Assembly: GCF_900187045.1 (NCBI RefSeq)
Contig: NZ_LT906453.1
Coordinates: forward strand, 2,563,821 to 2,627,820
Direction of reading: 5' to 3'
From: Dermatophilus congolensis
Lineage (GTDB): Bacteria; Actinomycetota; Actinomycetes; Actinomycetales; Dermatophilaceae
Length of the DNA: 64,000 nt
Made by a program: the position numbers and the translations under genes. A model generated the notes under the pieces. That model did not search any database. It worked only from the letters and a program-made list of their open reading frames with translations, and was not told where the DNA came from. Within the stretch, counting starts at the first letter, position 1. Every line of letters begins with the position of its first letter. Shown here piece by piece: positions 33,581 to 41,159 of this stretch.

Positions 33581-34849
33581 TTAGTGGGTGGGTGCGGTGG
33601 GGGTTTTTTCGCTGGTGGGTTCGAGCAGGCTGGCGGCGATGGTGGGGCCGGGTTCGGCGAGTTGGGCCAGGGCTGCGGCGACGGCGGTTTGGTTGGGTCC
33701 GCCTGTTTCGATGAGTCGTTCGGCTAGTCCAGCGGCGGATCGTCCGCCCCAGAGTTTGAGGAGCATGCGGGCGAATCGTTGTGGTTGGCCGTGGACGGAG
33801 ACCAGGCGGATGCAGCAGTCGAGGGCTTCGTCGAATTCGCCGATGCGGGCGGCGAGGATCATGCGTTCGTTGAGGATGGTGGTGGTGGGGACTTTGCGGC
33901 CGTCGGCGGCGGTGACGTTGTGCAGGGTGCGTAGGGTGCGTAGTGCGGAGTAGGCCTTGCCTTGTGAGGCTGAGGATAGTGCGCGTAGCCAGGCGGTGTA
34001 TTCGCTGTCGGCTCCGTCTCGGTCGAGTTCGGCGATGACGGCGGAAGCGGCGTTGTGGTGGTTGTGGGCGATGAGCAGTGATGCGAGGTCTTGGCGGGCG
34101 CGCCAGCGGCAGATGCGGGTGGCGCGGGTGGCGCGTGCGCGGGTGAGGTCGGTGAGGGCGGCGTTGTCGTCGCCGAGGGCGCGATGGAGTCGGGCGCGTT
34201 CGACGAGTGCGGTGACGAGGGCGTCGCCGGCGGTGCCTTCGTGTTCGAGGGTGGTGATGGCTGTGGTGGCGCGGCGGCGGCGGCGTTCGAGGCGAGATCG
34301 GTTGGTGGCGGGGTCGGGGGTGTTGGTGGCGCGGTTGATGGTGATGACGTCGCGGCCGGGGGTGAGGGTGGTGGGCTTACGGCCGGGGATGAGTGGTTCG
34401 AGTTGGGGGTCGTGGATTCCGCGGAAGCGGGCGATGGCTGGGCGGTAGAGGAGTTTTTCGCGGTGTTCGGTGGGGTCTTCGTCGTAGGTGAGGAGGATAG
34501 ATAGGAGGTCGGGTTGGGCCATCATTCCGGGGGTTGCTTGGATGAGGCGTTCGAGGCGTTCGATGTCGGCGGTGACGCGGTCGTTGGGGGTTAGGTGCAG
34601 GACCCAGGTGGCGTCGGTCATGGCGGCGGCGTTGTTGCGGGCGAGGCTTTCGTCGTATTCGCCGGTGCCGGTGGTAACGGTGGCGCCTGCGCTGGTTGCT
34701 TGGTCGAGGATGCGGGGGTCGGCTCCGATGCTGTAGACGCAGATTTCGGAGACGAGTGGGGTTAGGCGCTGCAGTGATGCGATGCACGCGCGCAGGTCGG
34801 TGGCTTCGTCGGTTGCGACGATGCAGGCGGCGAGCAGTTTGGTGGTCAT
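33581..34849 (-). CDS. GT2-like/TPR protein without a DxD motif
   Basis: 422 residues. Residues 5-100 follow the GT2 fold of module 3 of the giant protein (SEICVYSIGADP against GEICVYDTGSTDT; NNAAAMTDATWVLHL against NAAAAMSSAPWLLVL), but the DxD position reads TPND. The rest is TPR-like helices; LLKLWGGRSAAGLAERLIE matches LLKLWGKRRPEELGEVILE after module 1. It is therefore a relative that has probably lost catalysis. ATG 34849 is only 7 bases past the -10 of a sigma-28-type promoter and has no Shine-Dalgarno. It follows another GT2-like gene in the same direction. Confidence 0.82.
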   Translation of the reverse strand: MTTKLLAACIVATDEATDLRACIASLQRLTPLVSEICVYSIGADPRILDQATSAGATVTTGTGEYDESLARNNAAAMTDATWVLHLTPNDRVTADIERLERLIQATPGMMAQPDLLSILLTYDEDPTEHREKLLYRPAIARFRGIHDPQLEPLIPGRKPTTLTPGRDVITINRATNTPDPATNRSRLERRRRRATTAITTLEHEGTAGDALVTALVERARLHRALGDDNAALTDLTRARATRATRICRWRARQDLASLLIAHNHHNAASAVIAELDRDGADSEYTAWLRALSSASQGKAYSALRTLRTLHNVTAADGRKVPTTTILNERMILAARIGEFDEALDCCIRLVSVHGQPQRFARMLLKLWGGRSAAGLAERLIETGGPNQTAVAAALAQLAEPGPTIAASLLEPTSEKTPTAPTH

Positions 34850-34856
34850 GGTGTGC

Positions 34857-34884
34857 TCATCGGCGTTGTTATTACTCGTTTGAG
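34857..34884 (-). promoter_or_regulatory. Sigma-28-type promoter, leaderless geometry
   Basis: The minus strand reads CTCAA (34884-34880), 15 bases, then GCCGATGA (34864-34857). The ATG begins at 34849, so transcription should start at or within a base or two of the start codon. Confidence 0.78.
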
Positions 34885-34923
34885 TAAGGAATTTGTCTGT
34901 GTTGCTTGCGTTTTGCGGCACGG

Positions 34924-36000
34924 CTAGCCGAGTAGTCGGGGTCGGGCGGCGTAGGGTGCTGCGCTGCGTAATTCGTGTGCTTTGGCGAACCAGTGGTCGG
35001 CTTCGTCGGGGTGTTGGAGGGTGGTGTGCATGACTGCCATCGCTTGGGCTGCGAGGAAGCTTCCACGCCCGGTGACGGTGCCGGGCAGGTTTGTGGTGTC
35101 TCCGATCGACATCGCTCGTTTCCAGCACGCTTCGGCCATGGGTGCGAGCGTAGCTGCTTTGTTGGGGTCAGCGAGGATCATGTCGAAGAACAATTCGCCT
35201 ACTAGGTAAGGAAAGTCAGGTGATGTTTCCCACTGTCCCATTTCTGCATCGATGAGTGCTAGGGCGTCGCTGTAACGGTTGGCGGCGCGTAGAGCATCGA
35301 GGGTTTCCATGACGTAGGTGTGGCGGTCTAGCAGACCGGGGGCTAGGGCGTCGGCGGCGCGGGCGAAGCTGCCTGCGGCTGCACTGGGGTCACCTTGGGC
35401 GCGTTGCCATTTGCCTAGTTCTGCGAGGATGCGGGGGTCGTCTGGGTGAACGAAGAGAGCTTGGGCTACTGCGGCTCCGACGAGGTTGCGATCGAGGGAC
35501 CAGCCCAGGACGTCGGCGTCGTCGCAGGCGATGACGGTGGGTAGGGGCTGGGTTTTCATTCCGGGGTAGGCCGGTTCGGGGTGGAATCGGCCGGTGAAGC
35601 GTACGGATCCGGGCAGGATTCGTGGTTGGAGGTGGGGCGCTTCGGCTCCTCGGGATGTTGCTCCTGGGATGATTTCGATGAGGCCTACGCGGTTGGGGGG
35701 CCATGTGCGTATGTGTTCAAGCTGGTAGGCGCCGCTGTCGATCCATTCGTGGGCTTCGAGGATGAGGTGCCAGTCGGCGTTGGCTGCGGCTAGGGCTTGA
35801 TTCCACAACAGTGAGGGGTCGTCATGCCAGGTGGCTTTGGTGACGTGGGCTCCGGCACGGTGGGCGCGTTGTGCGGTGTCGTCGTGTGAGCCCAGGTCGA
35901 GAACGATGCTGGAGTCTACGTAAGGGTGGGCGCTGGCGAGAGCTCGTTCTATGTATCTGGCTGAGTCACGCGCGATCATCACTAGGGCGATTCGGGCCAC
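34924..36000 (-). CDS. GT2-like/TPR protein with degenerate active site
   Basis: 358 residues. It parallels module 2 of the giant glycosyltransferase: ALVMIARDSARYIERAL against AAVIIARDEARCIQRCI, then LPGTVTGRGSFLAAQ against LFGHVNGRGSYLAAC in the TPR part. At the DxD position it reads EAHE instead of DADE. The nucleotide loop is still DLGSHDDT. Start is GTG 36000 with GAAAGGAA. TPR-like helices fill the C-terminal half. It is encoded 74 bp upstream of the second DxD-less protein; together they look like the giant protein split into pieces. A scaffold or regulator of glycosylation is more likely than an enzyme. Confidence 0.83.
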   Translation of the reverse strand: MARIALVMIARDSARYIERALASAHPYVDSSIVLDLGSHDDTAQRAHRAGAHVTKATWHDDPSLLWNQALAAANADWHLILEAHEWIDSGAYQLEHIRTWPPNRVGLIEIIPGATSRGAEAPHLQPRILPGSVRFTGRFHPEPAYPGMKTQPLPTVIACDDADVLGWSLDRNLVGAAVAQALFVHPDDPRILAELGKWQRAQGDPSAAAGSFARAADALAPGLLDRHTYVMETLDALRAANRYSDALALIDAEMGQWETSPDFPYLVGELFFDMILADPNKAATLAPMAEACWKRAMSIGDTTNLPGTVTGRGSFLAAQAMAVMHTTLQHPDEADHWFAKAHELRSAAPYAARPRLLG

Positions 36001-36563
36001 GTGAGTTCCTTTCGGCTGTGCTCACAGCTGTGTTTACGCAGTACGTTGGCGTGTTTTTGCCGCGGGTGCTGTGTGTGCTGGGCCGGGTGGGGGTGGGTGT
36101 TGGCGCGAATAGGCTCCCGCCGTTGATCGGCGGGAGCCGTGGTTCGTGCTGAGTGTTGCTTCCTCGAGGGTTTTCGCGTCCATGCGTGCGTGTGACCGCT
36201 CCTGAGTGTGTGACCGCCCCCGACCGATCATGTCTGCTCTCGAGGCCGCAATCACGTCGGTGTCTGTTCGGGACAGGCTCCCATTCGGCATGTGTTTATG
36301 GGCGTTGACAACATTCGTGGGGAAAGTCTGGACAACCTGTCTTGCACGCGTGTTTTACGCCCGAATGGGTGGGTCTGATTATTTTCTTGCTGCGGCTGTG
36401 ACCAGCGATAAGTTTTGTGCCGCAGTGTTTTTCAGGGATGCCCGTTTTTCTTGAGTGTGACTCACGACACACAAGAGCTGATCTCACTTGTCGAGATGGA
36501 GCGAAACATCCGGATACAACCGCTATGGACCACAGACCAAGCTCCACTATCTGTTTAAACACT
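36001..36563. other. Non-coding gap between the GT2-like gene and fliA
   Basis: About 560 bp without a convincing gene. It contains one GC-rich hairpin (36112-36138). Short open frames here lack coding character and ribosome sites. Confidence 0.55.
36112..36138. terminator. Isolated GC-rich hairpin
   Basis: GGCTCCCGCCG and CGGCGGGAGCC form a perfect 11-bp stem with a 5-base loop. It is more than 400 bases past the fliA stop and could end a long fliA message or belong to an unrecognised small RNA. Confidence 0.45.
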
Positions 36564-37526
36564 TCACGCTGACTCACGTGAGCTAAATAGCGTGATCTCT
36601 TCCAAGGCATCAACGGCAGTCGTCAGTCGTTCGCGGTAGTTGGAACGAGCCGCGACCTGCGCGTAATACGCAGCCTTACGCCGCGCTACCGCACCACCAC
36701 CGCCAGCACCACCACGCCCACCAGACTCCAACATCTCCGGCGACAACTGCGAATTCATCCCATCACGCAACAACTTCAACGCCTCCGCACGCATCTGCGA
36801 AATACGCGACTCCGTCACCCCCAACTCCTCAGCCAACTCACGCATCGGGCGATCCTCGAAAAAACACCCCCGCACCACAACACGCAACCGCTCAGGCAAC
36901 ACAGCCACCGCATCACGCAAATACGCACGACGCTCACGCGCCAACAACGTCGCCTCAGGCGTAGCCACACTCGAAGGCAACAACGCATCCACCCCAGAGC
37001 CATCACCACCGGCCCCATCAGTAATCACATCAAGACGCAACACCACCGACGAATGCAGATCAGCATCCAACTTCTCCAACTCGGACACCGACACACCCAA
37101 TGCCTGCGCCACCTCACCCACCTCAGGGCGACGCCCCAACTTCGCAGCCAACTCATCATGCACCGCATCACGACGACGCACCTTTGAGCGCAACGAACGC
37201 GTAGCCCAGTCCGCAGAACGCAACTCATCCAACAACGCACCACGAATACGCCGCACCGCATACCGACCAAACGGCACACCCAACGACGGATCAAACGAGC
37301 GCGCGGCAGCAGCCAACGCCGCCATACCCGCAGACACCAAATCATCCATATACACATGAGAAGGCAACCGAGAACCGATCGACCTCACCTCAAAATGCAC
37401 CAAAGGAAGGTGCACACGACACAACTCATCAATATCAACCGAACTCTCAGTGGAACTCGCTGCGGAGAGTTGGTTTTCATCAGAAACGGTCACGAATCCA
37501 CTGTCAGACCAGATACTTTGAAGCAT
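36564..37526 (-). CDS. fliA: RNA polymerase sigma factor FliA/WhiG family with C-terminal extension
   Basis: About 320 residues from ATG 37526; TTG 37574 would extend it and later GTGs would shorten it. Region 2 is visible in YMDDLVSAGMAALAAAARSFDPSLGVPFGRYAVRRIRGALLDELR, the FliA signature; region 3 in LGRRPEVGEVAQALGVSV; region 4 in RLRVVVRGCFFEDRPMRELAEELGVTESRISQMRAEAL. After region 4 comes a roughly 60-residue tail with a Gly run and RRKAAYYAQVAARS, beyond the usual 240-260 residue length. It should recognise the sigma-28-type promoters listed here. No FlgM is seen in the window. Confidence 0.92.
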   Translation of the reverse strand: MLQSIWSDSGFVTVSDENQLSAASSTESSVDIDELCRVHLPLVHFEVRSIGSRLPSHVYMDDLVSAGMAALAAAARSFDPSLGVPFGRYAVRRIRGALLDELRSADWATRSLRSKVRRRDAVHDELAAKLGRRPEVGEVAQALGVSVSELEKLDADLHSSVVLRLDVITDGAGGDGSGVDALLPSSVATPEATLLARERRAYLRDAVAVLPERLRVVVRGCFFEDRPMRELAEELGVTESRISQMRAEALKLLRDGMNSQLSPEMLESGGRGGAGGGGAVARRKAAYYAQVAARSNYRERLTTAVDALEEITLFSSRESA

Positions 37527-37574
37527 CAAAGATTGACCACATTCTGAGAAATGGCTGGTTACAGGCCTATTCAA

Positions 37575-37925
37575 GCGTGATTACTTTACGATTTACTGAA
37601 CACTTGAATGCAAGAAAACGACCGCTGCGGAGAGTTGTCGACAATTAACTGGACATACGACCGTTTTAAAAAGCAGAAATAAAACGACCAACAAGGACGA
37701 GTGCACAACTTCTCATCGAAGCTCAAATTCTCTACCTGAGAATATTTTCCTAAAAAATCACATCAACGTATTTCTCAGCGACTTTTCGGAATTACTTACT
37801 TACTCAACCTTGTTCGTTATATTAATTATCGAAAAAACTTCCCCTTAAGAGAATTAAGCGAAGAGAAACTCCTGGTCACCACCGCTTTCACTCAACTCCA
37901 CCGCCGCCACGTCGATGAGCCGAAT
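37575..37925. other. AT-rich divergent region between fliA and flgN
   Basis: About 350 bp, clearly more AT-rich than the flanks. It contains three ACGACC repeats within about 80 bases (near 37619, 37658 and 37684) and the palindrome TTGTCGACAA (about 37637-37646). These could be operator sites for a master regulator of fliA. The flgN promoter lies at the right end. Confidence 0.5.
37891..37918 (+). promoter_or_regulatory. Sigma-28-type promoter of flgN, leaderless geometry
   Basis: CTCAA at 37891-37895, 15 bases, then GTCGATGA at 37911-37918. The GTG start at 37926 is 7 bases past the -10, the same distance as for the gene at 34849, so the message is probably leaderless. Confidence 0.7.
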
Positions 37926-38474
37926 GTGAACGACACGCAGACCGCGATGAGGAACTTGTCCCTCGACGACACAGCACTCATGGCGCTGTCCAACCTCTCC
38001 ACAGGGTTGTGGCGCATCCAGGAGCTGCTTGAACTTCTCACTTACCGCCTCGACACACAGCAGGCGCTAGTGGAAACAGGCAGATCTCGTTGGCTGGGCC
38101 GCTCAACCCGGGAGATCGAGCTCGTTCTTGCAGAAATGCGAGAAGCAGACCTGATGCGCGCAGTCGATGCCCAACCCGTATGCGAAGCGCTCGGATTAGG
38201 CCCCGAAACCCCTCTCAGTGCCATCGCTGCAGCAGCTCCTGCACCGTGGAACGAGGTATTGGCAGAACACCGCCAAGCCCTCAGCGCTGCCAGCGCAGAA
38301 CTAGCAGCGCTCAGCCGCACCAACAGCGAAATGCTCGAGGTTAGCTACAAAGCAGTGCAGGACACGCTCGAAAAGTTCAACCACACCCCCGGCCCCACTG
38401 GCGATGACACCTACACAGCCAAAGGGGCTCGAGCAAATAGCCGTTCACGCCACTTGTTCGACCAAAAATCGTGA
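37926..38474 (+). CDS. flgN: FlgN-type chaperone for hook-associated proteins
   Basis: 182 residues, mostly helical. The central part (LWRIQELLELLTYRLDTQQALVETGRSRWL, then REIELVLAEMREADLMRA) has the FlgN pattern of a long helix with a family-typical RWL. The chaperone keeps FlgK and FlgL export-ready. GTG 37926 is used because the sigma-28-type promoter would start the message there; ATG 37947 is an alternative. It begins the flgN-fliW-csrA group and is separated by 25 kb from its clients flgK and flgL. Confidence 0.86.
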   Translation: MNDTQTAMRNLSLDDTALMALSNLSTGLWRIQELLELLTYRLDTQQALVETGRSRWLGRSTREIELVLAEMREADLMRAVDAQPVCEALGLGPETPLSAIAAAAPAPWNEVLAEHRQALSAASAELAALSRTNSEMLEVSYKAVQDTLEKFNHTPGPTGDDTYTAKGARANSRSRHLFDQKS

Positions 38475-38562
38475 CCCTTACGACCATGGCCGAACTCACC
38501 GCCGGGCGGCACCAGGCCGTCCGGGAAGACAACCAACCAGTACAAGGGTGGGAGACACACCT

Positions 38563-38964
38563 ATGACCACAACGACCGATGTCAACACAAGCGTCGACAT
38601 CACTCTCGATGCCGGTCTCGTCGGATTCCCTCTGGCGCAGCACTTCCGTCTCAGCGAGGCAGAAGGCGGCCTGTACGAAATGGAGTGCCTAGACATCCCT
38701 GACATGGCGTTCGTTGTTATCGCACCGAACCCATTCTTCCCCGATTACTCGCCAGTCATCGACCCGTCCACCGCTGCCCGACTGGGCATTGACTCCCCCG
38801 AAAAAGCATTGGTCTTCCTCGTTGTGAACCTCGGCACTGAAAACGAAGGACCTGCCGCGAACCTCATGGCACCCCTCATCGTCAACACAAAGACACGCAA
38901 GGCAATGCAGGTAGTCCTCGACGGACAGAATCTGCCACTCCGTGCGAGCCTCCCTGTCAGTTGA
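38563..38964 (+). CDS. fliW: Flagellar assembly factor FliW
   Basis: 133 residues, normal for FliW. Landmarks are GLVGFPLAQHFRL near the start, FVVIAPNPFFPDYSPVI in the middle and the C-terminal LMAPLIVNTKTRKAMQVVL. FliW binds CsrA and blocks its repression of flagellin translation; free flagellin displaces it, closing a feedback loop. ATG 38563 has GGGAG. It is followed by csrA, the standard pair. Confidence 0.95.
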   Translation: MTTTTDVNTSVDITLDAGLVGFPLAQHFRLSEAEGGLYEMECLDIPDMAFVVIAPNPFFPDYSPVIDPSTAARLGIDSPEKALVFLVVNLGTENEGPAANLMAPLIVNTKTRKAMQVVLDGQNLPLRASLPVS

Positions 38965-39044
38965 GTACTGCCGCGCTACCGTAGCCAAAAGCAGCAGTTT
39001 CCGCCCCTCCACCTTCGGTGCACCTGCCGAGAAAAGGAATTCAC

Positions 39045-39353
39045 GTGCTGGTACTCAGTCGCCGACCCCAGCAAAGCCTCCTGATCGGTCACGACGTAGT
39101 CGTGACCGTGCTGGAGGTGAACGGGGACACCGTCCGGATCGGCATCAAGGCTCCTTCTGATGTTGATATCCACCGCGAAGAAATCTATCGGGACCTTCAA
39201 AAGGCTAATGCGGCAGCCGAGGCCAAGCCTGGCTCCGCCGCTGAACTGGCTCGCCGAATCCATGCGGGGAGCAAGAAGAAATCCGAAGAAAGCTCTGCGG
39301 CGGGCGAACAGACCGCATCACATGCGAAACCAGGAGCTCAACACCAACCGTGA
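39045..39353 (+). CDS. csrA: Carbon storage regulator CsrA
   Basis: 102 residues. The family core is clear: VLVLSRRPQQSLLIG at the start, then VLEVNGDTVRIGIKAPSDVDIHREEIY. It is longer than the usual 60-75 residues because of a Lys/Ser/Ala-rich tail after about residue 65. GTG 39045 has AAGGA. It binds GGA motifs in mRNA leaders; the fliC leader in this window has two candidates. It follows fliW by 80 bp. Confidence 0.94.
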   Translation: MLVLSRRPQQSLLIGHDVVVTVLEVNGDTVRIGIKAPSDVDIHREEIYRDLQKANAAAEAKPGSAAELARRIHAGSKKKSEESSAAGEQTASHAKPGAQHQP

Positions 39354-39623
39354 CCGGCGATTCCGCTGACGAGAAAACCGGTTTTGGTGCAAAGAAATGA
39401 CACGCAGTATCCCTGATGTGCGTTTCTGATAGCCGCCACGGTTCCTGGTTGGCGATTCCGTCCTGTACGGTAGAGGTACGAACCATGACAGAATTTCCGG
39501 AGCCGTCCCGGCTCCACCCCGAACATGCTGGACCACGCTGCCGAGATTGTGTCGGCCACGTGGTCTCTTCGTGGGAAGGGCGAGACGGGATCACTCCGAC
39601 GGACGCGTGAGGGGGTCGACGCC

Positions 39624-39830
39624 ATGGGGCGCGGCCGAGCCAAGGCAAAGCAGACCAAAGTCGCTCGGGAGCTCAAATACTGGACTCCTGACACTGACTT
39701 GAGGGCACTTGAGCGCGAGCTCCACGGAGAGCAGACGCGTCAGCCAGGTCGTGGGAATGCAAGTAAATCCCACGATGACTGGGACGACGACGAAGACGAT
39801 TACTCGGGCTGGGCTTCGCGTAGTCACTGA
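39624..39830 (+). CDS. DUF3073 family protein
   Basis: 68 residues. The N-terminus GRGRAKAKQTKVARELKYW is the hallmark of this small actinobacterial family; the C-terminus is strongly acidic (DDWDDDEDDYSGW). Basic head and acidic tail suggest a nucleic-acid or ribosome partner, but its function is not known. ATG 39624 has GAGGGGG. It lies alone, closed by a 20-bp hairpin. Confidence 0.9.
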   Translation: MGRGRAKAKQTKVARELKYWTPDTDLRALERELHGEQTRQPGRGNASKSHDDWDDDEDDYSGWASRSH

Positions 39831-39859
39831 CGTTTCGCTCACCAGTAAAGCCACGCACA

Positions 39860-39903
39860 GTAGTTGAGGGACCGCACCATTCGTGGTGCGGTCCCTCAAC
39901 TAC
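39860..39903. terminator. Perfect 20-bp hairpin with TTCG loop
   Basis: The 20-base arms are exact complements around a TTCG tetraloop. It lies between convergent DUF3073 and purM genes and can stop transcription from both sides. Confidence 0.85.
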
Positions 39904-39991
39904 GTCCAAAACAGCCCCACATGAGCGTGCGGTGTGAGCACAGGCCATTGCCCTTACTGACACCGCACGCCCGATCAGGCTTTCGTGAACC

Positions 39992-41128
39992 TCAGGCGCC
40001 TACACCATTGCCGTGATGCCCAACCATCGCGACAGCACCGCCCTGCACGCCCTTGGCTCCTTGAACAAGCCGAGAACCCTCGGCAAGACCAGCGGCCTCA
40101 TCAAGATCCTTGATCTCACCCATATGCCAGGCGTCCACACCAGCAACACGAGCCTTCTCGATCACAATTTCAGCCGTCTGCGGCGCCACTACAGCAACAA
40201 ACCCAACACCCAAGTTGAGGGTTTTTTCCATATCTGCACCAGGCACCGACCCCAAGCGCTGAATCACCTCAAAAACAGCCGGAGGATTCCACGTAGAACG
40301 GTCAACCACAGCTGCAACACCAGCGGGCAACACCCGCGCAAGGTTGGCTGCCAAACCTCCACCTGTCACGTGCGACAACGCATGTACATCGGCACCAGGT
40401 GCACGCAGCACATCCAAAAGCAGCTTTGTGTAAATACGGGTCGGCTCCAGAAGCTCCTCCCCCACCGTGCGGCCAAACTCATCCACGTGACGGTCATACC
40501 CCCACCCGGCAGATTCCATCACCGCACGAACCAAGGAATATCCATTGGAATGCACCCCAGAAGAAGCCAAGGCAATCACCGCATCACCATGACGAACCCG
40601 GTTCGGGGTAAGAACATCGTCATGCTCAACAACACCAGTTGCCGCGCCAGCACAATCAAACTCATCCGCAGCCATAAGACCGGGGTGTTCTGCCGTCTCA
40701 CCGCCAACCAGAGCCACACCCGCTTGACGACAGCCCTCAGCAATCCCAGAAACAATCGATGCGATCCGACTGGGCTCCACCTTGCCGCATGCGATGTAAT
40801 CCGTCATGAACAGCGGCTCAGCACCACACACAACAATGTCATCCACGACCATGCCGACTAGATCAATACCGATCGTGTCGAGAATGCCCGTTGCACGTGC
40901 AATAGCAACCTTCGTGCCAACGCCATCAGTGCTCGTCGCCAAAACAGGACGCTTCATCCCTGCCAGCGCAGAGGCATCAAACATCCCCGCGAAGCCGCCC
41001 AACCCTCCCAGGACCTCAGGGCGCTGCGCACGGGCCACAGAGGCCTTCATCAACTCAACAGCACGGTCGCCGGCCTCAACATCAACGCCAGCTGCGGCAT
41101 ACGTGATCGGTGAAGTGTTTTCGCTCAT
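39992..41128 (-). CDS. purM: Phosphoribosylformylglycinamidine cyclo-ligase PurM
   Basis: 378 residues. ATP-dependent closure of FGAM to aminoimidazole ribotide in purine synthesis. Family motifs include ITYAAAGVDVEAGD, LATSTDGVGTKV, ALVGGETAEHPG and the C-terminal GVGFVAVV. ATG 41128 was chosen over an upstream open extension that overlaps purF. It follows purF by 31 bp, the common actinobacterial purF-purM pair. Confidence 0.96.
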   Translation of the reverse strand: MSENTSPITYAAAGVDVEAGDRAVELMKASVARAQRPEVLGGLGGFAGMFDASALAGMKRPVLATSTDGVGTKVAIARATGILDTIGIDLVGMVVDDIVVCGAEPLFMTDYIACGKVEPSRIASIVSGIAEGCRQAGVALVGGETAEHPGLMAADEFDCAGAATGVVEHDDVLTPNRVRHGDAVIALASSGVHSNGYSLVRAVMESAGWGYDRHVDEFGRTVGEELLEPTRIYTKLLLDVLRAPGADVHALSHVTGGGLAANLARVLPAGVAAVVDRSTWNPPAVFEVIQRLGSVPGADMEKTLNLGVGFVAVVAPQTAEIVIEKARVAGVDAWHMGEIKDLDEAAGLAEGSRLVQGAKGVQGGAVAMVGHHGNGVGA

Positions 41129-41159
41129 GGTGGTCCTTCCAGAAACAGGCTTACGAGGG

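Noticed and set aside
36009..36036. GCCGAAAG with TAAAC upstream of the GT2-like gene at 36000
   Set aside because: The -10 mismatches lie in GAAAGG, which is better explained as the Shine-Dalgarno; TAAA is one base off the common spacing.
36206..36613. Open frames on both strands in the gap before fliA
   Set aside because: Residue composition is not protein-like and no ribosome sites precede them.
39374..39385. AAAACCGGTTTT palindrome after csrA
   Set aside because: Short, no U tract and no partner site; chance cannot be excluded.
39421..39490. Possible tRNA-like fold between csrA and the DUF3073 gene
   Set aside because: No T-loop GTTCGAAT-type motif or acceptor pairing could be found.
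39485..39610. 41-codon open frame with a Cys-x-x-Cys just before the DUF3073 gene
   Set aside because: No family resemblance and no clear ribosome site; too short to support.
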